Below are positions 46,201-56,552 of a stretch of 64,000 bases of DNA, in pieces. The translations under genes were made by a program, and so were the position numbers. Each line of letters begins with the position of its first letter. Position 1 is the stretch's first letter. This DNA is from Agaricus subrufescens (Eukaryota; Basidiomycota; Agaricomycetes; Agaricales; Agaricaceae). The DNA lies in contig CM057058.1 of the NCBI GenBank assembly GCA_029945375.1, positions 992,001-1,056,000 on the forward strand, in the 5' to 3' direction. Under the pieces are notes generated by a model. The model saw only the letters and a list, made by a program, of their open reading frames with translations, did not search any database and was not told the DNA's origin.

Positions 46201-47906
46201 GAGTCGCATTGCTTGGGCAGATTGGCATCAACTCGGATGCCAATTCCTCTTCGCAGATGTTGACACAAGTGTGAGTTAATTAAATTTGAGGGACAAGTCG
46301 TCAATGTGATACCGCTTTCCAGCCTCCAAAGGGTATGTTCCAAAGCAATGCATTCTTGCATGTACTCAGTGCACACTTTGCCCTCTTTGCTACTGATGAA
46401 AAGGCCTGGGTGCCGGGGTTGAGTCACGACTCAATCAATCATGAGCCATGGGGCGCAATTGCAATTGCAGCGACAGCGGTGAGTATTCATGTCCTTCCCT
46501 TTCTCTTTCCCCCAACACATTTGAGCTTTGTTAGGTCGAGCGTGCCGTTGTTCTCTGGAGTGACCACAACCTTACCATCGAAATTATGGATTGAGCCGCA
46601 AAGTCCAGAAGCCACGCAATCGAGTTTCCGAAGAAGATGAATGCGAAAGGAATAGAGACTCAAGGTCACGCCTTGTTTGTGGAACCTAAATGGGGACCGC
46701 GTACACAGTATTACCTCCGAAACATTCAAGCGAAGGTCAAGAAAGGGACATGGAACTGGGCAGAGATCCATGCCCTCCTTGGGCCTCACATCAAGGCGTT
46801 ACAGAAGCGCGAAAAGGCAAAGCCCAAGGTTGAGAAACCTGGCAGAGAAATTGTGGAGATCAATGATGACGACTTACTCCAAGACGGCGCTGACATGGCT
46901 GATGATAGCTTTGGTTTTCAGCCTGCCCCTGTCAAGCCTTGGATGTCAAAAGTTCGTGGCTTTTTTTCGAGTAGACTATCATATCATTGATGCAAATTCG
47001 AGTTGGCGCATCAGCCCTCAAGTTCGCAATCATCTCACCTCGCTCAACAAGCCCCACCTCCTGCCTCAAGTCGTGATCTCGTGCAAGTTTCTCGTTGTCT
47101 CTGGTATATCTCAACTCTCAACCCTCCCTGCATTCAGTTATGTTTCGTCATCAAAACCTGGCTCTCACGCGAAGGGAGTTCGGCCAGCATCCACGAAAAG
47201 GGTATGTCCGTATCTCTTTAATATGGAAGGGTCATACCTCTGATCGTACTTTTATTCTATGTATCCCGTACCAGCTGCTTGATCCTCTTTTCTCTCATGA
47301 GTCTACCACTTCGGCATCTAATGATCTGGCTGTACAGGTAAGTACGATAAATATCATCTTAATATATCAGTACTTACATTTCAAGCTTTCAAAACATGCT
47401 CCAAGCCGTCATCATGATCGCTCGCTTGCCCCTGCCGATAGGGAGATGTCTTCATGGGACCGACAAGAATTAAGGAACAACCTGAAGGTATAAGTCTTTA
47501 GCTTTGACACCAGTTAACACCACTAATACAGGTACATTTAGGTTTTTGGTACCAACTCCGTTGAGGTAAATGTACAGATCTTTATCTATTCAAACATATA
47601 CATATACTGACACTAACTTATCCCCAGCCCAACAAATCCCGTGTGGTTGCTGCGCCTCAATGCCACCCACGTTCTGACCATGGCCTGGTTTCTCATACCC
47701 AAGAAGGGGTGTCATCGGGGAAATCACAGGCGTCGCAGCCAGTAGTCTCCTCCCATCGGTCTACAGATATTCATATCCATTCGTCGATGCAAGGTACAAC
47801 CGGTATGCCTGCAAGGCATAGTAGAAAGGCTCATGCCCTTGTTCAAGCTCCTTCAACTAAGCACCACCCCTCTCAGCCAGATGCAGGATTGTCACGACGC
47901 CGCTAA
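43289..47906 (+). pseudogene. Companion gene of the Plavaka element, unknown function, with in-frame stop
   Basis: A long multi-exon gene starting near ATG 43289 (MSPKKTRHKGKTQKMKEIPE). The N-terminal half is basic and disordered with GRKKARAP, and Ser/Asp/Glu-rich segments. A conserved-looking domain begins about 45690: VDIWKTIVLPTFFNWLASQD, YQWASLIMQYLN, then KGMFQSNAFLHVLSAHFALF, INHEPWGAIAIAATAVERAV and KWGPRTQYYLRNIQA. Relatives of this domain occur, to my memory, as abundant hypothetical proteins in Agaricomycetes. An in-frame TGA near 46588 (after NLTIEIMD) interrupts it where an intron is not plausible. Exons continue to about 47906 (PDAGLSRRR). It is divergent from the transposase and enclosed by the same TIRs, so it is probably a second element-encoded protein, perhaps DNA-binding. 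Confidence 0.6.
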
Positions 47907-48119
47907 TTGTTTTACTGTCATTTTTATCTTTTTCATATCCCGCTCACTTCTCAATCATCGAATGTTATACTGTCACCTTAACTCCCAAATGCACCATCCC
48001 ATTCAACTTCTGCCTTGGTGGTGCTTTATACCACTTTTTTTTTCTACAAATTTACGATTAGCTTTGAGACTCAAGTATTAGTGTAGATCTGCTATCACTG
48101 CTATTGATGTGGCAGTGTA

Positions 48120-48441
48120 ATAATATTTTTATCATACCGTGACATGCCTTATTGATCATGAAGGACTTAAGTACCTTAAGTGTGCCTTAAGACTGACTTA
48201 TTGAGCTGTCTTGGACATGCTTATCACTCAACCTTGATCCAGACTTAAGTACCTTAAGACTGCCTTAGACCAACTTTATGAAGTCATCTTAGACATTATA
48301 CCTGAACTTATGAACCAGACTTATGCTTGACAGTATAAGTCAAGCTTAAGCCATGGTTAAGATTAGACCCTGGCTTATGCAATATTGTCTTATGGAAGCC
48401 TTAAACAATTGACTAAGTCGCATAAGGCATGAATAAGGTCT
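48120..48441. repeat. Right subterminal repeat zone of the Plavaka element
   Basis: Repeated motifs GACTTAAGTACCTTAAG, TGCCTTAAGACTGACTTA, GCTTATG and CATAAGGCATG, partly the inverse of those at 37090-37420. Confidence 0.55.
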
Positions 48442-48455
48442 AAAACATTTTCCTG
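48442..48455 (-). repeat. Right TIR of the Plavaka element
   Basis: AAAACATTTTCCTG, exact reverse complement of the left TIR, followed by AT. Confidence 0.8.
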
Positions 48456-48774
48456 ATGCGCATCGATCCATTTCGCTTCCGAACAGTTGAGAAGAGATGC
48501 ATTTGATGAGTGTGCCAACTTAGTCAACGAATTTCAATCGTTGATGACCCATTTGGTTATTGCTAAACATTCGACAACATTGGCTCTGTCACAAAACCTG
48601 GAGGCATCCGAGAAGGCACGTGCGCAGGCAGAGGAAATGCTGGCGGAAAGGGAAAATGCCGTAAGCAGCACCGAAGCGGAGTTGGCTGCTTCGAAGAGGG
48701 CCAACAATGAATTGATGTCCCAGTTAGAGACACTTAGAAGTAGCTTGGCTTCGCAGTCTCAACCTGATAATTAA
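48456..48774 (+). pseudogene. 3' part of the host-type gene split by Plavaka
   Basis: Continues the frame of 36992-37075. It reads IHFASEQLRRDAFDECANLV and then a long coiled coil rich in Ala/Glu (EASEKARAQAEEMLAERENA), ending in TAA at 48774. The heptad pattern is strong over about 60 residues. Confidence 0.65.
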
Positions 48775-49626
48775 TTCTGTATCAATTTCTGTATATATGA
48801 GGTTCATAAAATTATATGGCGCCATCCATGCCTTACTTACTAGTAGGACTGAAATACAAATGTTGTCAGCGTATTCACTCAGTGTTGAACAAGACCTGGG
48901 GAATATCCCTTGTATGCATTGCTTGACTTCGTGTATGTAAGTGGCTCATAGACCATCCAATCCTCAATTGTAGGGCAGGACCACACATATTGTCTGTGTT
49001 TGATCTCAGTTTCAAAAAGTGTAAGTGGCCTATGATTCATCTATTCCCTAAATTGTACGCATGAACTACACATAAAGCATAAGTCTCGAGACCATGAAAG
49101 TCAGATCTCGCTCTGTGGCTATCCTGCTTCAACAACGTTGACCTGACACATGCATTTCAACGTGTACAGTGAGTGAAACATACTCAGTTGTAGAAGGACT
49201 TGGCGTCTTACTGCAAAGTATTAAAGGAAGGGCACAAAGTATGGACGAATAGGCAAATACGGCAAGGGAGTGGAAGAGGATAACATTGTTGCCTTTACTC
49301 CGTGCGACCATTGATATTGTCCATTGATATTGTCTCAAGAGGCTTAAAAGCCGATGGAAAAATTGGGTGTCTTGAAGAAAGGGTACCTGAGTTGCTAATT
49401 ACACTGTTGCTTGCGACATGAACTAGCGCAATAGGTGGGGTACAGTTAATGCATTGTGGGATACATTGGCGGTGACTCAATACTGATCGGTTGAGCAACA
49501 CCACTGAGTGATATGACGTGAGCGGGACATAGATTGGACGGATGACAGTGCGGTATGATTATGAATATACGGGGAAACGATACATGCTTGTAGATTTATA
49601 ACAATGGAATTACAAGTATATACTAT

Positions 49627-49677
49627 CACTTAGAACGTAGATTGGTAGGGATCCTCTACCAATCTACGTTCTAAGTG
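49627..49677. repeat. Perfect hairpin, 22-bp arms and 7-nt loop
   Basis: CACTTAGAACGTAGATTGGTAG-like arm is followed by the 7-nt loop GGATCCT and the exact reverse complement ending CTAAGTG. Copies of AAGTGTTCAC follow at 49674 and 49689. Confidence 0.9.
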
Positions 49678-50091
49678 TTCACTACTTAAGTGTTCACAAC
49701 ATAGATTTTATATTATAACAGAGAAGAATATGGGTGCGAGAGCTGGCAAGAAAGTTCGAAAGCGTGATTTGCATTTAGTTAATGAGTACTCAACTTTTCG
49801 AAGGCACAAAAGTGGCGGTGAATGCAACTGGGAAAGCATGTGTATGGGAAAAATGGCATGGCCTAGATCGGAGGTGAGTAGATTGTTTAGGAAATTCGAG
49901 CTGAATACTTGCCTAGGGTGACAGCGTAGGTAGATTGGCACCACCAGACAATGTTGACAACATTAAATAGGAATAAGTAGTTGTGGGCGGAAGAAAGTAA
50001 GTAATATTAGAGAGGGATTAAAAGCTAAAGACGATACACGAACCTTGCGAATCCGGGACTGCAGAGTCTTTGGCAACAGAAAGAAGCATCA

Positions 50092-50349
50092 GGTTAGACT
50101 CTGGATGAGAAGTGAAATTAGTTTTAGAATGCTTGACTGAGTGACTTACCTTGTATGATGCGCAAAAATAAACCGGGTAAGCAAGGACACGAAAAGGAGG
50201 CTACTGCCAAGTGTCCTATCGGGTTAGACTCTGGATGAGAAGTGAAATTAGTTTTAGAATGCTTGACTGAGTGACTTACCTTGTATGACGCGCAAAAATA
50301 AACCGGGTAAGCAAGGACACGAAAAGGAGGCTACTGCCAAGTGTCCTAC
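50092..50349 (+). repeat. Tandem duplication, 130-bp period, two copies
   Basis: The unit starting GGTTAGACTCTGGATGAGAA occurs at 50092 and 50222 with only a couple of differences (for example TGTATGATGCG versus TGTATGACGCG). The near identity points to a recent duplication. A TTACCTTGTATGA segment in each could be a minus-strand donor, so the unit may duplicate an exon edge. Confidence 0.9.
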
Positions 50350-51319
50350 ATATGGAATGTGGGTCGAAAGTGATATAATTTTGGTGGAGTACGCACCTTG
50401 AAGAGGCAGGAAGAGTACGCTATGATGCGGATGTAGATTAGTGGTAGTCATGACCTAACTTAAGTTTGTGAGTTCGTACTCATACAAGAAATAGATAGAC
50501 GGAACCATGAGGAGGCATACGGCTTGCACGCTGAAGTTGCTTGGGCGGCATCCAGACAGAGCGTAGCTTACTAAAAATGCATTTAGTATAATCGTGCAAA
50601 CGTTGCAGGAGACATAGAAAACGTAGCTGAGAGGAATCATATGAATCGCAAGCAAAATAAGGCGACACTAGGTCGAAAGAGAAGCAGCGGATGTCATAAA
50701 AAGTCAAGGATGAGTATATGCTTGTAGTGGAAACAGAAAACGACACACCTTCCCATCGCAGCAGAATGATCCCCTGCGACGAAACGCGCAGATAAGAATG
50801 GGAGCCCTCTCGCGGAAAGGACGTTCCACATTGCAGACGGCTGTCTATTGTTCCCGCTGGAGCAAGCTGACGCAAGGGAAAGTGCTGGCATACGCCAAGC
50901 ACGAACCTTCATATTAGACATAGAAATATCCGATATCTGTAGAAGGGAGCACCGTAACCTCTTGCCCGAGGCCGACTCGCCCATTATCACCATTGCACTC
51001 GTAGCATACCGCGGGCGCTCGGTAATGCAGTGAGATGAACATTGACAACAGTTGAAGACGGCAGAGGTGGGGGTAGCTAAACACGCGCCAGACAGGTGTT
51101 GCTCAACTTATATATTGATCGAGGTCGCATTGATAGGGGCCCGAGTCACGTTGTAATGGATCCTGACTTGTCGGATAAACGGAATATCATAGGCCCTGCT
51201 ATGGAGCTGGACGGTGCAGATCGTACTTGTAATAAATGCAATGTGGAGTGTTAAGGTCGTTAGGAATCAGGTGATTGCTTGATAACAACATTCACCAAAT
51301 ATTGACAAACTTGGTTCAT

Positions 51320-51605
51320 GTAAATGTTATACCCTAACCCACCTTATCGTCTGCCTTGGCTGCCCCTATCATCGCAATCAGACAGGGGAGTAGCCACGGT
51401 TCTAATGGGAGGGACTACTATTCGATCACGTTGGTATGTCTCCCTCTTTGCTATTGGCTGCCCTTTGTGAATGTTATACCCACTCGTCTGCCTTGGCTGC
51501 CCCTATGGTCGCAATCGGACAGGGGAGAAACCACAGTGGAATGGGAGGGACTAGTATACTATTCTATCACGTTGGTATGTATCCCCTCTCCCTATTGGCT
51601 GCCCT
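51320..51605 (+). repeat. Two diverged copies of a 137-bp tandem unit
   Basis: CGTCTGCCTTGGCTGCCCCT occurs at 51348 and 51485, each followed by a CGCAATC(A/G)GACAGGGGAG block and a TCACGTTGGTATGT segment. Confidence 0.85.
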
Positions 51606-51629
51606 TGGTATTGACTGGATATTGGACAT

Positions 51630-51838
51630 GGAGAGGCGGAACTGCCGCACTATGCGGATACCCCTGTCATACGATATTGAACATCCATGGAATTACAGTT
51701 CTGTACCCACTCGAGGTAGAACTGCCGTACAGTGCCGATGCCCCTATCATACGATATCGAATAGCCATGGAACCACCGTTCGGTGCCCACTCGAGGCAGA
51801 ACTGCCGTACTATGCCAGTTCCCCTGTCATACTCGGTT
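51630..51838 (+). repeat. Three copies of an 80-bp tandem unit
   Basis: AACTGCCG recurs at 51640, 51720 and 51800, exactly 80 bases apart, each followed by CCCCT(G/A)TCATAC and (in the first two) by CCATGGAA and CCCACTCGAGG. Confidence 0.9.
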
Positions 51839-51886
51839 AAAACGTCCCTTCAAAGTCCCATTTTTTCAACCCCACCCAGTGACCTA

Positions 51887-54358
51887 TCATGGCTGATTGT
51901 GAGTGAGGGTTATTTCGCGAGACTCGGTGCTGATTATTCCGTAGACACGAAGCTGCTGCAGATAAAGGTTGATAAGGCGCATGCCAAACTCGCCGAATTC
52001 GAGTCCACAATGTCCGACCTGGAACACGCAAAAGAGGCCGGATTATTGAAGCGAGGCGATGGTGGTGAGAAAAACCAATATTTATTCGCGTTGCGTCATT
52101 GAATAAAACTTCCTTTTACCAGCTAGAATGCTGAGATTGCAAGGACGGATTAAAGGAGCTAGGCTTGCGCTCACTAATGCCGAGAAGAAACTCAAGGGCG
52201 CTTTGCCTGAACAAGCGGTACGTTTATTTCATGTCCTGACCTTAAATTCATCACGAGCCGCCCCAAAGTCCATCGATCCGCAACCTTCGACTGTGATTCC
52301 AGGGTCTGATGTACCCATAGATATAGTCAGTATTTGAAGTAACATGTATGTGATGCATCTGAAGCATCGTAGGGGGCTCAAGATGATCCGCTCTTGTCGA
52401 AAAACTCCGACGTTTTGATGGATACTGCTGTAAGTTATCTAATCGGAGTACTTGCTTCGCCCGAAGGCTAACACTACTTTGTAGGGCACCGATAATGTCA
52501 CGAGCCAGCCTCCATTAATCCATCAAGATAATCGGCTTGCAGTCATGAGTCCCGATGTTTCGCAGACAGGGGACATGGTGTGTGGATATCTGATCCGATC
52601 TTGCCGCATCTCACATTATACATGGCTTCATAGATTGTGGACGACACTGCATGCAGCCAGCAACCGATCCTGCCAAATGTATCCACTGAACAAACCCCGA
52701 ATCTGCTAGTACAGCCATCCGGCACGATCATTGAAGCCGTGATAAGTCAGCCCCAAAACTTACTGGCCAAAGGAGCCGATAAGTTGGTCGTACAGCCGTC
52801 AAGTATCATCAATGACAATGAGGTCCTCCCTGATCCAGAGATAGACGATGTAACAGCCAATCGTCAAAGTAACACAACCTTATCGAAACGTACCGAACGA
52901 GGTGAACATCAAAATGATGAGGAATTGCCGGGGGAAGTTGTGGGTTTGAGCCTGATTACCTTAGAGGATAGTAAGTTGGGAGGCATAGTCACTTGATTGT
53001 TAATGCTAATGTGCTTCTACGGTAGAAGCGGAACTGCAACAGCACCTATTCAAGACTAGGTTTACCAAGGGACCGCCACCAAAGAAAAGCCAGTTGATTA
53101 TCTATATCTCATATAATAATACTTATTTTAGGGGCCTATCAGAAACGAAATATGTGGATGTGTCCAGTTCGGATGCCGAGGGCGATGATGGTATCTTTGT
53201 TGATGATGAAGCCGAACCGACAGGGGTGACCGGTCTCACCCTACCTAGCAACCCCATTCCCACTGCTGGTGCCCAGCCGAAATCTGTATTGCCTTCCAAC
53301 AGCCGTCAACAACCTGAGGAAGGTATCTCGAAGGGCAAGGGTCATGCAGAGAACGTTAAAAGTCAGAAAAGGAAAGTGCCAGCAACATCAAAAACGAAGG
53401 CGGAAAAGCTACTGATAAGTGGTGGGAGGAATGCTGAGCCAATGGGCATGAGTGGCAAAGGTAAAGATTCGGATATAGAGGGGATGGACCATGGTGGTGA
53501 GACAAACCTCATGCGAGTGTATATAACCACTGACCTCTTAATAGAATATCGTGCTTCGGATTACTCCATGGCCAAGGCCGATCGTGAAATGAAGGAATTA
53601 GAGAAACTACGTGTTCGATACAGTGACAAGGGTTGGTACTTTCTAAATGATATTCATAACTTTGACTAAAATTGTGCTTAGGGGCTCATAGGCTGTTAGC
53701 TGAAAAGTGGCTAAACGCAACAGAGGAGGAACGGCCCGAGTTCCCTACCAGTATGATGCTTGTACGACGTGATGCCAAGTACCTCCCCGATCTCGTGACT
53801 GCCGACTACGATCTCGCCTTGCAATTGCTGATGAATAAGAGCAAGAATTATCTTTGTATACCGCACACCCTCCTGGACTGCAAAATTGTTGCACCCATTG
53901 ACAACCTTGAGGGCCCCGTCCGGATCCTCGGAATACCTCTAGCCCGAAATCAGAATCGAAATGCGAGCTCAAACATCCCTTGTGTTCCGAACCATCTTCA
54001 TTGTGGTTGCCATGAGAAGGTGGCCCTTGCCAGCTTTGTTATGTGGAAAACTTGGAAGGCCCAGTGGATGATTGGTAACAAGATGGTCATCGAAGGTCTT
54101 CACCAGCAAAAGCCGTTCAGCCCGCGAGAAGTTTTGTTCTTTTTGCAGTTTTTGAAGAAGAAATTTGGGTTCACGGTCAAAGATATGTTTATGGGATCAT
54201 TGGATGAGGAGGAGGATCCAATGAAGGAGGGTGATATGTTGGAGAAAACTGCCATCCACTGTGCTCTTCGCCGCTACCACAAGACGGGCAAAAAAATGAC
54301 ATTCAACATTGATTATTCACAGGTACTGGAGGAGGATTTCGACCAGGAGTGGATTTGA
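51887..54358 (+). CDS. Hypothetical coiled-coil protein, multi-exon
   Basis: Plus-strand exons joined by short introns; the true start is uncertain because the first exon (about 51907, RLGADYSVDTKLLQIKVDKA) has no clear ATG at its front. The first two exons form a coiled coil (KVDKAHAKLAEFESTMSDLE; IKGARLALTNAEKKLKGALP). The middle (52637-53500) is disordered with acidic and Lys-rich parts. The last exon (53675-54358) looks ordered: HRLLAEKWLNATEEERPEFP, LVTADYDLALQLLMNKSKNY, HCGCHEKVALASFVMWKTWK and FSPREVLFFLQFLKKKFGF, ending DFDQEWI. I do not recognise the family. It lies next to the palindromic array and the KDZ gene and might be a second gene of the same KDZ element, but the borders of that element were not found. 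Confidence 0.5.
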
Positions 54359-54524
54359 TGGCTGGTACGTTGTTTTTTCATCACTACAACAAATCGTACT
54401 AATTAGTTTCCATTACAATTTACGTGGTAGTAGTTTACAGTATAAAGTACTATAGCTTTTTCTTTGTGCTTAGCTCTAACATGTCGGAATGAGATTTTGT
54501 ACTATTTTTGATACCGTTATGAGC

Positions 54525-55746
54525 CCAGAGTACTAAAATACTCTGCTACCATATGCCTTTGTGATGAGAGAGTACTATGGAACTCTACATCGATGTGGAG
54601 AAAGTACACCCTCCATTGAGACAGAGAGAGTATTACAGTATTCTCTGTGTCGACACACAGGAGAGTATTATAGTCCTCTATGTGCCGATTAGGAGAGAGT
54701 ATTACTCTGTGTTGATTGCGAGAGAGTATGATAGTACTCTCTCCGTTATAGTACTCTCTTGTGATTGACACAGAGAGTCTATGAGAGAGTATGGTAGTAC
54801 TCTTTCTGTCGATCGCAAGAGAGTATTGTAGTACTCTCTCCGTCGATTGCAAGAGAGTATTGTAGTACTCTCTCCGTCGATTGCGAGAGAGTATTGTAGT
54901 ACTCTCTCCGTCAATTGCGAGAGAGTATTGTAGTACTCTATCCTATAGATAGGAGAGGGTTCTACAGTACTTTCTCCATCGATCGTGAGAGAGTATTGTA
55001 GTACTCTATCCTATAGATAGTAGAGGGTTCTACAGTACTTTCTCCATCGATCGCGAGAGAGTACTGTAGTACTCTCTTCTATAGGTGGCAGAGAGTTCTA
55101 GAATACTCTCTCTAGGGATAGAGTATTATAGTACTCTCTTCTATAGGTGGCAGAGAGTTCTAGAATACTCTCTCTCTAGGTATAGAGTATTATAGTACAC
55201 TCTCTTATAGATGGCAGAGAGTTCTACAATACTCTCTACGTCGATGGAAAGGGAGTATCATAGTACTCTGTGCATCAATGGGAGAGAGTACCATAATACT
55301 CTCTCTTATAGATTGCAGAGAGTTCTACAATACTCTCCACATCAATCGGAAGACAGTACCATAGTACTCTCTCTTATAGATTGCAGGGAGTTCTACAATA
55401 CTCTCTATGTCAATGGGAAGGGAGTATCATAGTACTCTCTTCATTGATGGGACAGAGTATCATAGTACTCTCTGTTGTAGATGCAAGAGAGTTCTATGAT
55501 TTTCTCTCCATCCACCATGAGAGAGTACTATAGTACTCACTCCTATAAATGGCAGGGAGTTCTACAGTACTCTCTGCCCGATTAGGAGAGGGTACTGTAG
55601 TACCCTCTCCATCTACCGCAAGAGAGTATTGTTGTACTCTCTGCGTTGATCAGGAGAGAGTACTGTAGTACTCCCTCTCGATTGCAAGGGAGTGTATAGT
55701 ATAATACTCTCACTGTCAGTATTATAGTTCTCTCTTTTTCTGAGTA
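54525..55746. repeat. Array of about 34-bp palindromic units
   Basis: About 1.2 kb built of units whose core is GAGAGTAYTRTAGTACTCTC (self-complementary) separated by short linkers that are themselves partly palindromic (CGTCGATTGCG, CCTATAGATAGG, CATCGATCG). In the clean middle part (about 54816-54935) the unit CGATTGCAAGAGAGTATTGT...CCGT repeats every 34 bp. From about 54915 a 68-bp dimer with alternating linkers is seen. I estimate roughly 35 units. No coding sense. It ends about 150 bp from the stop codon of the KDZ transposase. Confidence 0.9.
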
Positions 55747-55902
55747 CAGGCTGGAAGCCATTCATACATTAATATGCATAGGCAGTACTATAGTATGGTG
55801 TTCCCATGGTATATAAGGGCCGTGTGACAATGAGACTCATGGCCTCGCGTATGTGTTCAAAACAACCTGTCGTGCGAGCCTCACGCGCTATTCAACCATC
55901 AC
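55747..55902. other. Spacer between the palindromic array and the KDZ stop codon
   Basis: Contains a last half-site CAGTACTATAGTATGG and TATATAAGGG at about 55810; otherwise unremarkable. Confidence 0.35.
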
Positions 55903-56183
55903 CTACACGAGCAGTTGAAATCCTTCAGTAGCTTTAGGACCAAGAGCATTTAGTATCTGATAAGTACAACAATATTCTTCTTTGAGATTGAGCGTCCAAG
56001 AACAAATCTCAGAGATGATACTTTGTGCACGTGTAGTGATACTTTGACTACTGGAATTGCTTCGTCTCTCTGTCAAAGTATGATTTAATTTGTGTATCGT
56101 GTCCCTCAAATTGGAGAGGATGTCGAAAGCATGATCACGCCATAGAGTGGCCTCTATTTTGATGGCTTTACCAAGATCATATA

Positions 56184-56474
56184 TGTTACGATCTATTTCC
56201 GCTATCATCCCCTAACCCAGGTCCATATGCCATCGCTCCACATCCATATGCTCGCCTTGCCTATCTTGTATACTTGTTCTCATCGTTAGTCAGACACCTC
56301 GGGCATACTTACTCAGCCCGCTTTCTACTTCTATTATTAGGTAGTCGACTCTACTATAAGTAGCATAGTTATACTCTGTATTCCTTACGCTTTACCAACT
56401 CGCTATATTCCCTTATCGCTCTCAAGTCTTTGCCTTAAGTTGCAACCTGAGCTAATCGCTATAAGGTCGTAACA
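56184..56474 (+). repeat. 5' LTR of gypsy element 2
   Basis: 291 bp, TGTTACGA...CGTAACA. Contains the promoter noted at 56355. Confidence 0.95.
56355..56398 (+). promoter_or_regulatory. LTR promoter: TATA box and predicted transcript start
   Basis: TATAAG at 56355-56360 and, 32 bases further, ACGCTTTACCAA (56387-56398), the stretch complementary to the PBS. In Tf1-like elements the RNA begins with the self-primer, so transcription is predicted to start at 56387 or very near. The spacing fits a TATA-dependent start. The same layout is present in the other three LTRs. Confidence 0.65.
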
Positions 56475-56475
56475 T

Positions 56476-56487
56476 TTGGTAAAGCGT
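56476..56487 (+). promoter_or_regulatory. Primer-binding site of element 2, self-priming type
   Basis: TTGGTAAAGCGT, one base after the LTR, 12-nt perfect complement of 56387-56398 in the LTR. Confidence 0.8.
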
Positions 56488-56552
56488 CGTAAAGCTCACC
56501 TTGCAGAAAGACCTCTAGTCATTGAGGCAGGAAACCGCGACAAGCTCAGTAT

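Larger units (their letters stand above)
37076..48455. mobile_element. Plavaka-type DNA transposon, 11.4 kb
   Basis: Ends are the perfect 14-bp inverted repeat CAGGAAAATGTTTT (37076-37089) and AAAACATTTTCCTG (48442-48455), flanked by AT on both sides (37074-37075 and 48456-48457). Removing the element with one AT restores an open frame of the interrupted gene. Inside are two divergently arranged genes: a Plavaka transposase (minus, 37459-42907) and a companion protein (plus, 43289-47906), sharing a control region at about 42908-43288. The subterminal 300-350 bp at both ends are rich in CTTAAG, CATAAG and CTTATG motifs. Both genes have nonsense codons, so this copy is dead. Confidence 0.8.
48775..51886. 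other. Gene-poor region with local repeats
   Basis: No gene could be supported. It holds a perfect hairpin (49627), a 130-bp tandem duplication (50092), and two families of short tandem repeats (51335-51840). Several open frames at 50450-51030 on both strands overlap one another and show no domain. Confidence 0.4.

Noticed and set aside
50480..51033. Overlapping open frames on both strands (for example MVIMGESASGKRLRCS... and its antisense)
   Set aside because: The GESASGK string recalls a P-loop, but no Walker B or other ABC/kinase motif follows and no exon joins exist; too weak to call.
54525..55746. CRISPR-like array
   Set aside because: The repeats are palindromic and contiguous, spacers are themselves repeated, and the setting is a fungal genome; no cas genes.
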